Notes: generated from the sequence alone by a model not told the origin. DNA of 64,000 nucleotides from G963665975 sp963665975 (GCA_963665975.1 OY762508.1:3534001-3598000); one strand, 5' to 3'. Positions 18,211 to 27,991 are shown, numbered from the stretch's first letter. A program made the numbers and translations.

Positions 18211-19762
18211 GCATGTAACCGGCTGCAAGCGTACGATACTTGCGCACCTGTTCTGCTATCCATGCGGCATCATTGCCTAGCTCCTGAGCGAGGAGTTCAG
18301 CAACGAGGGGCGCAGCCTCAACGCTGGCTGTGGCATCCAGCAGCAGGGCACGCGTGCGACGTGCTAGGATATCTTCGATGGTCCGCGCCATTTCATGGCG
18401 TGCGGCCCAGACGACCTCGCCGCTGTAGTAGGGGAGACGGGTGTGGATTTGCTGGCGAAGCGAAGAATGCTCTTGCATGAGGGCGGCGATGGCTGGGGCG
18501 TCTGCACCGTAGCATGCCAAGCTTCCGAGAGTATGCGGTGCAGAGTGCCACCCGTGCAGGCGAAGGTCCTTGGTAATCGATGGCCGTTCGCACAGTTGCG
18601 CCACGATGGCGGCCTGGTCTATGGTCTCTTCTGCCATCTGTCGATAGGTAGTCCACTTGCCACCGGTAATGGTCACCAGGCCGGATCGCGCAATGAGTAG
18701 CGTATGCTCCCGAGAAATGGAGGAAGTGTGTTCGGCAGAGGACGTACGGACAAGTGGGCGCTGCCCGGCAAACATGCTAAGCACGTCTTGCGGTTCTGGA
18801 TCTCTTACCAGGTACCGGGCGATATGCGTGAGGAGATAATCGACTTCCTGCGCGAATGGGCGGGGTTCGATTTCCGGATGATCAACGGGCGTGTCCGTAG
18901 TACCCACCAGCGTGCGTTCGTGCCACGGAATGGCAAACAGCACGCGACCATCATCGGTCCGGGGCACCATGATCGCGGTATCGCCCGGCAGGAAGGTGCG
19001 GTCGAGTACGATGTGAATGCCCTGACTGGGACGAATTATAGGCGTTGCAGCGGGATCGTCCATTTGCCGAATAGCATCGGTAAAGATACCTGTTGCATTG
19101 ATCACGACCGACGCCTGTAGGGCGTATTCCTGGCCGGTCTCCATATCCTGCGCCACCAGCCCGGAAACAAGAGCGTGTTGTTTTTCCAAGGCAACTACGC
19201 GCATATAATTGATGACTACCGCACCGAGGTCTACAGCAGTCTGAGCCATGTTGATGGCAAGTCGGGTGTCGTCGAATTGACCATCATAATAGAGTCTGCC
19301 GCCGTGCAGCCCTTTTTGTTCCAGCGTTGGCAGGTAGGCGAGCGTTTCTTCCCGAGACAGCGTCGTGCTCGGGCCAAATCCCGAGCGGCCAGCCAACCAG
19401 TCATACACGCGAAGGCCCGCGCCATAGAATGGACCCTCCCACCAGTCGTAGCAGGGCACAACAAATCCGAGATTTGAGACAAGATGTGGAGCATTGCGCA
19501 GTAGCCGTTCTCGCTCGCGGAGGGCTTCCAGTACAAGTCGCACGTTGCCCTGGCGGAGATATCGAACGCCACCGTGAATAAGCTTCGTGCTGCGGCTGGA
19601 AGTCCCCTTGGCAAAATCGTGCTGTTCGAGAAGTAGCGTGCTGTAGCCTCGAGAGGCCGACTCAATTGCGATGCCCAGACCCGTGGCGCCGCCCCCAATG
19701 ATGGCCACGTCCCATCGGCCGCCATGGTCTTCCATGCGTTGCACGTGTTCGTCGCGGTTCAT
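18185..19762 (-). CDS. glpD: FAD-dependent glycerol-3-phosphate dehydrogenase
   Basis: A 525-residue peripheral-membrane flavoenzyme that oxidises sn-glycerol 3-phosphate to dihydroxyacetone phosphate and passes electrons to the quinone pool. The FAD dinucleotide-binding motif VAIIGGGATGLGIA lies near residue 20. It is followed by the GlpD signatures GTSSRSTKLIHGGVRYL, IRPSQGIHIVLDR, LFAIPWHERTLVGTTDTP and TITGGKWTTYRQMAE. The C-terminal ~130 residues form the usual helical cap domain. The length is normal. It is downstream of the propeller gene on the same strand, with a hairpin between them. No glycerol kinase or facilitator gene is adjacent. It would feed the same quinone pool as complex I, part of which is encoded 10 kb away. 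Confidence 0.96.
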   Translation of the reverse strand: MNRDEHVQRMEDHGGRWDVAIIGGGATGLGIAIESASRGYSTLLLEQHDFAKGTSSRSTKLIHGGVRYLRQGNVRLVLEALRERERLLRNAPHLVSNLGFVVPCYDWWEGPFYGAGLRVYDWLAGRSGFGPSTTLSREETLAYLPTLEQKGLHGGRLYYDGQFDDTRLAINMAQTAVDLGAVVINYMRVVALEKQHALVSGLVAQDMETGQEYALQASVVINATGIFTDAIRQMDDPAATPIIRPSQGIHIVLDRTFLPGDTAIMVPRTDDGRVLFAIPWHERTLVGTTDTPVDHPEIEPRPFAQEVDYLLTHIARYLVRDPEPQDVLSMFAGQRPLVRTSSAEHTSSISREHTLLIARSGLVTITGGKWTTYRQMAEETIDQAAIVAQLCERPSITKDLRLHGWHSAPHTLGSLACYGADAPAIAALMQEHSSLRQQIHTRLPYYSGEVVWAARHEMARTIEDILARRTRALLLDATASVEAAPLVAELLAQELGNDAAWIAEQVRKYRTLAAGYMPSMVKGAQ

Positions 19763-19801
19763 CCGGTGGTTCTACTTGTCGGCGACAGCCCCATAACGAC
19801 A

Positions 19802-19836
19802 CAGGCCGTCCTGCCTAGCATTGACAGAACGGCCTG
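19802..19836 (-). terminator. Hairpin between the propeller gene and glpD
   Basis: Arms CAGGCCGTCCTG (19802-19813) and CAGAACGGCCTG (19825-19836) pair over 12 positions, with one G-U pair in the minus-strand RNA and an 11-base loop. It follows the stop of the propeller gene and precedes glpD. There is no T-run, so it could be a rho-assisted terminator or RNA-processing hairpin rather than an intrinsic terminator. Confidence 0.4.
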
Positions 19837-19879
19837 CCTGTGTCTGTTCTATAATCACGGGCATGAAGGCCCGCTCAGA

Positions 19880-22800
19880 CTACTTAATGAGCATCATGCG
19901 CTGCGTACGCACCTCAGAACCGGCCTGTAGGCGGGCGAAATATGTGCCGCTGGCAAGGCTACTGGCATCCCAGTTCAATTGATGCTCGCCTGCCTGGTAG
20001 GTCTGATCCGTCGCTGTGGCGACCTGTCGGCCAGTGATATCGTAGATCTTGAGCGTGACCTTCAACTCTGCAGGGATAGCAAACGTGAGCGTGGTCGCAG
20101 GATTGAATGGATTCGGGTAGTTCGGCTCAAGCCGAATTGCGTCCGGCACGTCAGATGTATTGTCCTCCGTCGCGACGGGACCACTCAGGTCAAGTGTCCA
20201 AACACCGCGTCCATGCGTAGCGACAACGATTTCCTCGTCTACGATAAGCATACGCCAGATGGATACTGCAGGGAGTCCGTTGTCCGAATACTCCCAGCTC
20301 TGACCGCCGTCATTGGAGACAAACAGCCCCATTTCTGTGCCAACCCAAATGATATCCGAATTGTGCGGCATGACGAGCAAGTCCTGCGCGCCCACATCGG
20401 GAAACCCATTCGAGCTCGGTGCGCCGTAGGGGACATCAGCAAAGCCGGACAAGTCCTCCCATGTCTGGCCGAAGTCTGTTGTCCGTAGGACTTTCGGCAG
20501 TCTGTAGACCGAAAAGAGTACGTACCCTGTATCACCGTGATGCGGATGCGTAGCCAGACCGGAAATCAAGGCTCTCGGCGCAGAGTCGGGCACCTCTACC
20601 GGATCGAAGGTAAGCCCGTGATCCTTGGAGACGTGCAGGGTGGCTCCTGTTCGATCGTCCATCCGAAAGCCTGCCCACACAACTTTCGTATTCGCAACCG
20701 ACACGCGCACCTTGCCGCTACGTCCTGTGAATCCCCACTCCGGATTGGAAATGGGCGCCAGCGTCCAGCTCTCTGCAAAATCGTCTGAGCGCCATACGCC
20801 GCTTCCGCCGATAGTGTAAACGCGATCCGGGTCCGCCTTGGAATAGGCGATAGTAGTAATGAATGGACCTCCGGCGCCACTTCCTTGATCGGTCATTTCG
20901 TCGCCGTCCGGTACCCAGTTGATTCCGCCATCTGTGGTGCGCCAGATGTTGTTATACTGTATCGATCCTATCATCTTCATACGGTCGGTAGCGTGCCACG
21001 CCACGTCGAAGCCATCTCCACCCAGGGAAGGGAGCCATCCCCGATTAGCGTTCGGGTTTCCGAAAGAGCGCCATGTCCCGTTGTCCTGCGTGCCACCGAT
21101 GTATTGGCTCACACCAGATCGTTTGTCCACACCATAGAATTGCGCGGTATTGTAACCGCGTCCGATTCCGCTCCACCTCTGGCCGCTATTTTCGGATGAA
21201 AACGGTCCGCCATCATTGGTATTGAAGGCCTTGAATTCGTTTGTAGCCTCATTAATCGGAATCAGTGTCAGATTGTGATGATCGACATGCACCACACCGC
21301 CGCCAAGGAACACCTCTGTTTCGTGGATATCACCACTAAGTGTGCTGTACGTAATTGTCAGGATTGCTTGCGGTAACGCCGCCGGGTCCCACGTTGCGTC
21401 CTCAGCCAGCACCGGCCACATAAAGTATAGCATCTCATGTACGAGTCCTCCATCCTGACTGATTTCTGCCTGAGGGGCGGCATCGTTGTAATCGTAGCTA
21501 TGGATGAACAGATACTCTCGGCTCTGTCCATCCCGGGGGCCTGGATCTGAAAAATCTGGGATCAAGTTATATGCGCCGTCATCGGCTTGATCCCGAAAGG
21601 AGACCATGAGTTGGCGATTATTGTCGATATCCCAGACCTCAAACGGCACATCCACGTAGTCTTGGTACATGTAATCAGCGCGCGCAATGCCTGGTCCGCC
21701 GTCACCGCGCGATCCGCCACTGGGCGAGACACTAAACCTGTGGGCCTTTTGGCTGAGACCCGGCCCGAATCGGATTTCCACGGAAACAAAGTCCTCCTGG
21801 GTCACACCCACTACGTCAGTCTGGTTATCTCCGGTCTCGAGAGCCCCATTGAAGTAGTTAGCTCCAAAGTTGATAAAAGATATCAAGTCCTCTGTCTCAG
21901 ACTGGTCAAACCTTGTCGGGAGGGAAAACGTATCCGAGGTTCCCGTAGGTACTGACTTGTAGAGGATGACGCCTCCCAGGTACACGGTATCTGGCGAAAA
22001 CGGATGGACCGCGATAGTGTGGTCGTACCAACCCTGGTCCCCAAGCCAGTCTGAAGCACCACTCTCTTCTATCATGGGCGTCCAGGTCTCTCCGCTATCG
22101 GTAGATCGGTACAGGTCGGATCCGCCGCTTGTTTCGACCGACACGTAGACTATATCGGGCGCGGATGGAGCAATGGCCAGCTCCATTCGCCTGGGTGAGC
22201 TTACGAACGCCGACAACGATGTCTGCCAGGTCTTCCCACCGTCAACGGATTTGATCACTTCATTGCGATTTTCTGTCGCGAATTGAATATTGAAGTTGTC
22301 AGGACGCGCCTGCAGGTCCTGCATGCGACCCGTATCCATCGGGCCATACGTCGCCTGCCATGTGCTGCCTCCGTTCTCTGTCCGGTAAATACCGATGTTG
22401 GTGGCGGCAACAACCACGTCGGGGTTGTCGGGGTCTACAGCGAGTCGATTTACGAACCGGAAGGCGCTGTCTGCAGCGGTGCTCGGCAGCTGCGTCCAGG
22501 TTTCTCCGCGGTCTGTTGACTTGAAGATGCCATCTCCTACGGAGGCATCAACGTTACTAAACCCTTCTCCGGTACCCATGTAAATGATGTCATGATTGGA
22601 TGCCGCCATGACCAGATGGGAAACCGCAAGATTCGGCAGGTGGTCGGTTAATGAGATCCAGGAATCCCCACCGTCCGCAGTCTTCCAAACGCCGCCCGCC
22701 ACGGATCCGACCAACCATGTCTGGTGTGTTGGATCATCGGGGTCAACGATAATGGTGCGCGTTCTTCCTGGCACGTTACCGGGCCCTCGTTCCTGCCAGG

Positions 22801-23092
22801 CAAGCTTTGTGCCCGCCGTCTTACGGGCTCGCATGGCTCGTTCGAAGGCCTCGAACCGATAATTCATGGGATAAGGCTCGGCCCCGTCCGCAGTGCGAAT
22901 ATCAGCATGATAGGCAGCAAATAGATCAGGATGCCCGAAGGGGTTGGCCATGCGCTTGGACCGTTCCGACCGGAACTGTTCGGATGCCGTTTCAGTGTCC
23001 AGCGTGGAGTTCTCTGCCACGAGTATTGCGATAGCGAGAGGCAGAATAACAGCAAGGATGATGGCGCAGGGAGTGGTAATTCTGGTTCTCAT
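19880..23092 (-). CDS. Large secreted sortilin/BNR-type propeller with type IX secretion tail
   Basis: A 1070-residue exported protein. The signal peptide (AIILAVILPLAIAILVA) is followed by a propeller with many WKTADGGDSW, KSTDRGETW, RTENGGSTW, RSTDSGETW and RTTDGGINW blade motifs. About 230 residues in the middle (roughly 395-620) lack blade motifs and form a separate beta-rich insert. The final ~80 residues are a type IX secretion sorting domain with NYPNPFNPATTLTFAIPAEL, VTLKIYDITGRQV, and a C-terminal arm ending RTQRMMLIK. The family is widespread in Bacteroidota and Rhodothermota, and the biological role is not established. It should be moved across the outer membrane by a type IX system encoded elsewhere. 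Confidence 0.9.
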   Translation of the reverse strand: MRTRITTPCAIILAVILPLAIAILVAENSTLDTETASEQFRSERSKRMANPFGHPDLFAAYHADIRTADGAEPYPMNYRFEAFERAMRARKTAGTKLAWQERGPGNVPGRTRTIIVDPDDPTHQTWLVGSVAGGVWKTADGGDSWISLTDHLPNLAVSHLVMAASNHDIIYMGTGEGFSNVDASVGDGIFKSTDRGETWTQLPSTAADSAFRFVNRLAVDPDNPDVVVAATNIGIYRTENGGSTWQATYGPMDTGRMQDLQARPDNFNIQFATENRNEVIKSVDGGKTWQTSLSAFVSSPRRMELAIAPSAPDIVYVSVETSGGSDLYRSTDSGETWTPMIEESGASDWLGDQGWYDHTIAVHPFSPDTVYLGGVILYKSVPTGTSDTFSLPTRFDQSETEDLISFINFGANYFNGALETGDNQTDVVGVTQEDFVSVEIRFGPGLSQKAHRFSVSPSGGSRGDGGPGIARADYMYQDYVDVPFEVWDIDNNRQLMVSFRDQADDGAYNLIPDFSDPGPRDGQSREYLFIHSYDYNDAAPQAEISQDGGLVHEMLYFMWPVLAEDATWDPAALPQAILTITYSTLSGDIHETEVFLGGGVVHVDHHNLTLIPINEATNEFKAFNTNDGGPFSSENSGQRWSGIGRGYNTAQFYGVDKRSGVSQYIGGTQDNGTWRSFGNPNANRGWLPSLGGDGFDVAWHATDRMKMIGSIQYNNIWRTTDGGINWVPDGDEMTDQGSGAGGPFITTIAYSKADPDRVYTIGGSGVWRSDDFAESWTLAPISNPEWGFTGRSGKVRVSVANTKVVWAGFRMDDRTGATLHVSKDHGLTFDPVEVPDSAPRALISGLATHPHHGDTGYVLFSVYRLPKVLRTTDFGQTWEDLSGFADVPYGAPSSNGFPDVGAQDLLVMPHNSDIIWVGTEMGLFVSNDGGQSWEYSDNGLPAVSIWRMLIVDEEIVVATHGRGVWTLDLSGPVATEDNTSDVPDAIRLEPNYPNPFNPATTLTFAIPAELKVTLKIYDITGRQVATATDQTYQAGEHQLNWDASSLASGTYFARLQAGSEVRTQRMMLIK

Positions 23093-23526
23093 AAGTATTG
23101 GGTCATTGACGGGGAGATTTGCGCAGGGTACGCTGCACGGTCGGGATGCAGTAAAGATACGGAATTAAACCTGAATAACGGCACGTGGCATCCGCTTATG
23201 CCTCGATCGGTGCGAAGCGTTCAACGGATCGACAGGTCCGGTGCGCAAATTGGAAACAGTGATCCTGGGTGGAGATCACATACCCGACAATTCTCACCGG
23301 CTCACCGGTGGGAAAGAGGTTTTTCTATACTTTCCATTTACAGCCTCGTACTGTGACCTGGATTGACCGAGCACAGTGAACCACCGTACAGGTCATAGGC
23401 AGCCACCTCCGGGATTCCGTTGGCGTGGGGTTGTAGTGATCCAATGGACCGGCAAAACCAGCAGGTCTTCCCGCGCAATCCGAAGTCTGTTTTCCGCGCC
23501 CAGACAAGGCTACCTGCCTACCCGGC
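23093..23526. other. 434-bp interval without a recognisable gene
   Basis: The region between the mdh 3' end and the propeller gene start, both on the minus strand, carries only short frames. Minus-strand codons near 23340-23480 show a weak resemblance to the C-terminal part of a secreted protein (YDLYGGSLCSVNPG), too short to call. The upstream 100-150 bp should include the propeller gene's promoter. Confidence 0.35.
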
Positions 23527-24465
23527 TCAGCCTGCCTGCAGGCGCTCCAGCGCGGCCAGGTTGGTGCGGACATGCTCTGCGGAGGCGGCCATAAGCGCAG
23601 TTTCCGCTTTACTGAGCTGAACTTCAATGATTTCAGTGATGCCGCCTGTCCCTATACGTACGGGAACGCCAATGAAGAGGCCACTAAGCCCGTACTGGCC
23701 CGTTAGCCAGGCCGCGCATGGCAGGACCCGTCCGGAGTCCTTTACGATAGCTTCGACCATTTCGGCCGCTGCCGCCCCGGGAGCGTACCAAGCCGAGGTC
23801 CCCATGAGCTGGACGATTTCGCCACCCCCCTTTTTTACGCGATCAACGATTGCCTCCGCGGTGGCGGCATCCATGAGATCCAGAAGCGGAATGCCTCCCA
23901 CCGTGGTGTAGCGCGGCAACGGGACCATGGTGTCTCCGTGGCCCCCCATAAGCAGTGCCTGGATGTCGCGTACCGAAACGCCCAACTCCATCGCAATGAA
24001 GGACCGAAAGCGAGCCGTGTCCAATACTCCGGCCATACCAATGACTCGATGGCTCGGAAAGCCACTCGCCATGAATGCAACGTAGGCCATCACGTCAAGG
24101 GGATTGGAGACAATGATCAGGATTGCGTTTGGGCTGTGTGCGACGAAGTTTTCGGTGACTGTACGCACGATGTTGGCGTTTATGGAGAGCAAGTCGTCCC
24201 GGCTCATGCCCGGCTTGCGGGGAACCCCGGAGGTGATCACGCAGATATCCGAATTCGCGGTCGCCGCGTAATCATTCGTAGACCCGGTTACCCGAGTATC
24301 AAACAGATGGATAGGCGCGGATTCCCACATATCGAGCGCCTTTCCTTCGGAGAGCCCCGGTTTGATATCGATTAATACGACCTCGTTGACCATGTCCTTG
24401 CGCGCAACGCATTCGGCGACGGTTGCGCCGACATTCCCGGCTCCGATTACAGTGATCTTACGCAT
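23527..24465 (-). CDS. mdh: Malate dehydrogenase (LDH-like type)
   Basis: A 312-residue NAD-dependent malate dehydrogenase of the lactate-dehydrogenase-like class, interconverting malate and oxaloacetate in the TCA cycle. Motifs are KITVIGAGNVGATVAE (Rossmann loop), the coenzyme-specificity Asp in VVLIDIKPGLSEGKALD, TSGVPRKPGMSRDDLL with two substrate-binding Arg, IIVSNPLDVM, VIGMAGVLDTARFR, and the catalytic GGHGDTMVPL. The start is the ATG at 24465: a perfect GGAGG lies 8 bases upstream, and the frame extension to 24660 is unrelated to the family. Alternatives such as lactate dehydrogenase are less likely because the specificity loop carries Arg (VPRKPG). Confidence 0.96.
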   Translation of the reverse strand: MRKITVIGAGNVGATVAECVARKDMVNEVVLIDIKPGLSEGKALDMWESAPIHLFDTRVTGSTNDYAATANSDICVITSGVPRKPGMSRDDLLSINANIVRTVTENFVAHSPNAILIIVSNPLDVMAYVAFMASGFPSHRVIGMAGVLDTARFRSFIAMELGVSVRDIQALLMGGHGDTMVPLPRYTTVGGIPLLDLMDAATAEAIVDRVKKGGGEIVQLMGTSAWYAPGAAAAEMVEAIVKDSGRVLPCAAWLTGQYGLSGLFIGVPVRIGTGGITEIIEVQLSKAETALMAASAEHVRTNLAALERLQAG

Positions 24466-24770
24466 GTCAAAAGCCTCCATTTGGACTGGCAGAGAGTGAA
24501 TTCCTGATGACGCCAATGATACGAAAAACGGAGAATCCAAACGTTTATCGACCCCATTCGTCGGTGAATCGCGCCATGGCCTATTTTGTGATTGAAAGCC
24601 ATCTATGATCATGCCTGCCACGCGCCAATGACATCCCCAATCCTGGTGCGAAACATCCATCCCTGCTTGTCGGGAAACAATGCGACGGCGCAGATTGGTG
24701 CGCGGTTAGCAGTCCCGCGCCTCTGTGCGCCTGGAAGCGACAAGATGAATGATCCGTGTGAAACAGACTC
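24466..24770. other. Intergenic region between divergent mdh and exonuclease-nuclease fusion gene
   Basis: About 300 bp that must contain both divergent promoters. I see no gene and no clear regulatory repeat beyond the mdh ribosome site. Confidence 0.4.
24474..24478 (-). promoter_or_regulatory. Ribosome-binding site of mdh
   Basis: GGAGG on the minus strand, 8 bases before the ATG at 24465. It fixes the mdh start and rules out the longer frame beginning at 24660. Confidence 0.85.
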
Positions 24771-26408
24771 ATGCTGATAAACGATGCCGCGTTTGTCGTT
24801 GTGGATACGGAAACCACGGGCCTGCGTGCAGCCAATGATCGAGTGATCGAATTGGCAGCAGTAAAGATGCAGCATGGCCGCGTGGTGGACCGCTTCGATC
24901 GACTGGTGAACCCGGGCCAGATCATTCCAAGGCATATTGCACGCCTGACAGGCATCTCCAATGGAATGGTTCGAGATTGCGAAGCCGTCTCTGAAGTGCT
25001 CCCGGCTTTTCTTGCGTTCCTGGACGAGGCCATTTTCGTTGCGCACAACCTGTCGTTCGACCGAGGATTTCTGAACGCGGAAATGCAACGTGCAGGGCTC
25101 GGAAGGTTGGAGAATCCAATGCTCTGCACCTTGCGCCTGGCAAGACGCCTGCATCAGGGTCTGCCGTCAAAGAGTCTTGCGAGCCTGCGCCTGTATTTCA
25201 ATATGGCGTCAAGCGATGCGCATCGGGCGCTTCCAGACGCCATGGTAACTCAGAAGATTTTACTGCGATTCCTGGATGACCTTGCCGTAGACCATGAAGT
25301 AACGACGGTCGATGAGTTGTTGAAATTCCAGTTTCGGACCTACAAGAGCATTCGTCCGCAGGCTGGTCACATAGCCGGTATCCGGGAGGCGATCCTTCCC
25401 GGCCTGCCTGATGCCCCTGGTGTCTATTTCATGAAGAACGGGAAAGGCAATACAATATATATCGGCAAGGCCATCAGTCTGCGCAATCGTGTGAGCAGCT
25501 ATTTTTCAGGATTGGAGGGGCAGTCTCCGCGTATGAGGCACTGCATTGGAGCAGTCAGGAGTGTGGAATGGACGGTTACGGATTCGGAACTGGAAGCGTT
25601 GCTCCTGGAATCCCGGCTTATCAAGGAAGAGTGCCCGCGCTTTAATCGGGCAGAGCGTCGTTATACGAGCAGGCCGTTCCTTCGCCTGTCAACAGATACA
25701 GCGCGCCCGCACATCAGTGTCAGCGCCTTCGTGCATAACGATGGAGCGGAGTATTATGGCCCGTTCACGGATCGCGCCCAGGCAGACTTTATGGCGAACG
25801 TATTGTACGCTTGCTTCGGGCGAGCGCCTTTAGTCGACGCCGCGCGCACTGCGTCCCGTGGCGCTTCGGGCGACCGATCAGGGGGTGTCTTGACGCCAGA
25901 TGGCGCACAAAAGGCGCGGGGAGCACTTGCCGGTGCGGATCGGGAACTGCTGGACTTGGTGGAGGAGAATATGCACCGTGCTGCGGCACAGTTTGCATTC
26001 GAGGAGGCTGCCAGGTATCGCGACTGGCTTCGTCACCTGGGGTGGATATACGAGCGTAGAGAGGGTTTGGCAATGCCTTTGTTCGATCGCAATGTCGCCC
26101 TCATACTGAATGGCGATAGTGGGGAGCCGGTACAAGTAATCCTCGTGCGGGCGGGACGCCACGCAGCAACGCTGCGCCTAACCACACCACTCCCACGCGG
26201 AGCGGAGCAGCGGCTTCGCGAATGCGTAGCGGAATATTCAGAGTTCACGACGCAGCAACGGTATCTTGAACGGGAGATAGACGAAGTTCGCATCGTTGCC
26301 CAATGGATGCACCAGCGCAGAGAACAGCTCACTGTGGTTCCGTGGGAGCCAGGGACCGACGCCGAAGTCTTTGTTGCCGCGATACTCCGCCATGTGACGC
26401 ACGCGTAA
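24771..26408 (+). CDS. DnaQ-like 3'-5' exonuclease fused to a UvrC-like GIY-YIG nuclease
   Basis: A 545-residue fusion. Residues about 8-175 are a DEDDh exonuclease: VVVDTETTGL (Asp12, Glu14), FVAHNLSFDRGFL, and AHRALPDAMVT with the His/Asp of motif III. Residues about 205-300 are a GIY-YIG domain as in UvrC or Cho: APGVYFMKN (GVY at 217-219), IYIGKA (YIG at 230-232), and ELEALLLESRLIKEECPRFN. A UvrB/C-interaction-like helix (AAAQFAFEEAARYRDWLRHL) follows, and the last ~130 residues are a domain of unknown function. The C-terminal UvrC RNase-H and HhH domains are absent, so it resembles Cho-type incision nucleases with an added proofreading-like exonuclease. Fusions of this design occur in several phyla. 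The likely role is DNA repair. Confidence 0.9.
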   Translation: MLINDAAFVVVDTETTGLRAANDRVIELAAVKMQHGRVVDRFDRLVNPGQIIPRHIARLTGISNGMVRDCEAVSEVLPAFLAFLDEAIFVAHNLSFDRGFLNAEMQRAGLGRLENPMLCTLRLARRLHQGLPSKSLASLRLYFNMASSDAHRALPDAMVTQKILLRFLDDLAVDHEVTTVDELLKFQFRTYKSIRPQAGHIAGIREAILPGLPDAPGVYFMKNGKGNTIYIGKAISLRNRVSSYFSGLEGQSPRMRHCIGAVRSVEWTVTDSELEALLLESRLIKEECPRFNRAERRYTSRPFLRLSTDTARPHISVSAFVHNDGAEYYGPFTDRAQADFMANVLYACFGRAPLVDAARTASRGASGDRSGGVLTPDGAQKARGALAGADRELLDLVEENMHRAAAQFAFEEAARYRDWLRHLGWIYERREGLAMPLFDRNVALILNGDSGEPVQVILVRAGRHAATLRLTTPLPRGAEQRLRECVAEYSEFTTQQRYLEREIDEVRIVAQWMHQRREQLTVVPWEPGTDAEVFVAAILRHVTHA

Positions 26409-26514
26409 CGGGTTTGGACGTGTTCCCCGTGCACCATAGCGCCGCTGCGTTAGAATTTTGGCCCCGGTGTGCGTACCTTGCACCGTGATCTTGAGCACTG
26501 GACCGCAACACGTC

Positions 26515-27951
26515 ATGACGCGCCTTGCATGCTGTCTGTTTGCACTGACCAGCCTTGTCGGCGTAGCGAATGCACAGCAATATTCCACCTACAAACAGGC
26601 CACACTGGATGCGGTGGCCGCTCTTGAGGCCGACATCTATACGATGTCGATGGCGCTCTGGTCGTATGCGGAAACCGCACTTTTGGAGACGGAATCTGCT
26701 GCACTGTTGGCGAATATCCTGGAAAAGGAGGGCTTTGCGGTGCAGCGAGGCGTGTCGGGCATGCCTACCGCATTTGTGGCAAGATTCGGTTCTGGAAGTC
26801 CCCGGATCGGCATCCTGGCAGAATACGACGCGCTGCCAGGTGTTGGAAATGCTCCGGCTCCGCACCGGCAGGGCCGCGACGATGGCGTAACAAGCGGGCA
26901 TGGGTGTGGGCACAACCTTTTTGGAGCGGCCTCGGTGGCAGCGGCCATTGCGTTGAAGCGGACCATAGAGACGAACAACATGCCGGGAACCATACATCTT
27001 TACGGCACACCGGCAGAAGAAACCGTAGTTGGTAAGGTGTACATGGCCAAGGATGGCCTGTTTGATGGAGCGGATGCGGTGCTTGAATGGCATCCGGGGC
27101 TGGACACGGCGGTACGCAACCAGACGGGGCGAGCCCTCAATAATTTTGAGGTGGAGTTCTTTGGACAGGCGGCGCATGCCTCCGCAGATCCATGGAACGG
27201 GAGAAGTTCGCTGGATGCCGTAGAGATGATGAACTTTGGCGTGAATTTGATGCGAGAGCATGTGAGGCCGACGACGCGGATCCACTATGTTGTGCCAAGG
27301 GCGGGCGATGCGCCAAACGTCGTGCCCGAGTATGCAAAAGTATGGTATTTCGTACGCGACACAGACCGCCAGAGCGTGGAGGAATGGTATGCATGGATCC
27401 TTAAGATCGCCGAAGGCGCGGCGCTGGCGACGCGAACGGACCACAAGGTCTTCCTGACTACTGGCGTTCATGAATACAACCTGAACCGACCGCTACAGGA
27501 GGCCCTGCAAGCCAATCTCCAAGCGATAGGGTCACCAGTATTTTCGGAAGAGGAGCAGGCATTCGCGAGATCTCTTCAGGAATTTCTCGGTCTGGACCAG
27601 AAAGGCTTCAATACGGAAGTCGAGCCGTTAGCGGACGAGCCAGAGCCCGTGAGTGGTGGATCCACTGACGTGGCGGAGGTGAGCTACATCACCCCAACGG
27701 CAGGGTTCAGCGTGGTGACGGCTGCTGCGGATGTCCCCTGGCACAGTTGGGCTACTACCGCCTGCCACGGCACCGCAGCCAGTGTGAAGGGCGCCGTCGT
27801 TGCGGCCAAGGTTCTTGCGCTCACGGGCGCGGATTTGTTGACCGACACCGCGCTACTCGAAGAGGCCCGGGCGTACTTCGAAGAAAAAACAGGTGGTAAA
27901 GGCTACAAGTCCCCGATTCCACAGGATCAGACAGTACCACTGCCAGGATGA
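26515..27951 (+). CDS. Exported M20-family metallopeptidase/amidohydrolase (AbgB-like)
   Basis: A 478-residue M20 peptidase with a signal peptide (MTRLACCLFALTSLVGVANA), which supports the ATG at 26515 rather than a TTG further up. Zinc-site motifs are IGILAEYDALPG, SGHGCGHNLFG, GTPAEETVVGK and DAVLEWHPG. The overall layout matches the AbgB / p-aminobenzoyl-glutamate amidohydrolase branch, including FGQAAHASADPWNGRSSLDA of the dimerisation domain. Export is unusual for that branch but common in this phylum. The substrate is probably an N-acyl amino acid or dipeptide. The stop codon runs directly into a strong terminator hairpin. Confidence 0.92.
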   Translation: MTRLACCLFALTSLVGVANAQQYSTYKQATLDAVAALEADIYTMSMALWSYAETALLETESAALLANILEKEGFAVQRGVSGMPTAFVARFGSGSPRIGILAEYDALPGVGNAPAPHRQGRDDGVTSGHGCGHNLFGAASVAAAIALKRTIETNNMPGTIHLYGTPAEETVVGKVYMAKDGLFDGADAVLEWHPGLDTAVRNQTGRALNNFEVEFFGQAAHASADPWNGRSSLDAVEMMNFGVNLMREHVRPTTRIHYVVPRAGDAPNVVPEYAKVWYFVRDTDRQSVEEWYAWILKIAEGAALATRTDHKVFLTTGVHEYNLNRPLQEALQANLQAIGSPVFSEEEQAFARSLQEFLGLDQKGFNTEVEPLADEPEPVSGGSTDVAEVSYITPTAGFSVVTAAADVPWHSWATTACHGTAASVKGAVVAAKVLALTGADLLTDTALLEEARAYFEEKTGGKGYKSPIPQDQTVPLPG

Positions 27952-27991
27952 AGCCTGCACAGCAGGCTTAACGTGTTTTTTGTGTTTTTTT
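27951..27991 (+). terminator. Rho-independent terminator after the M20 peptidase gene
   Basis: A perfect 8-bp stem AAGCCTGC / GCAGGCTT (27951-27958 and 27962-27969) with a 3-base loop, followed by a T-rich tract at 27975-27991. It separates the peptidase transcript from the complex I cluster. Confidence 0.88.

Noticed and set aside
24466..24660. N-terminal extension of malate dehydrogenase
   Set aside because: The standard MDH start follows a perfect GGAGG, and the extension has no family similarity.
26329..27471. 380-codon frame antisense to the M20 peptidase and exonuclease genes
   Set aside because: Cys/His/Arg-rich sequence without motifs, opposite two confident genes.
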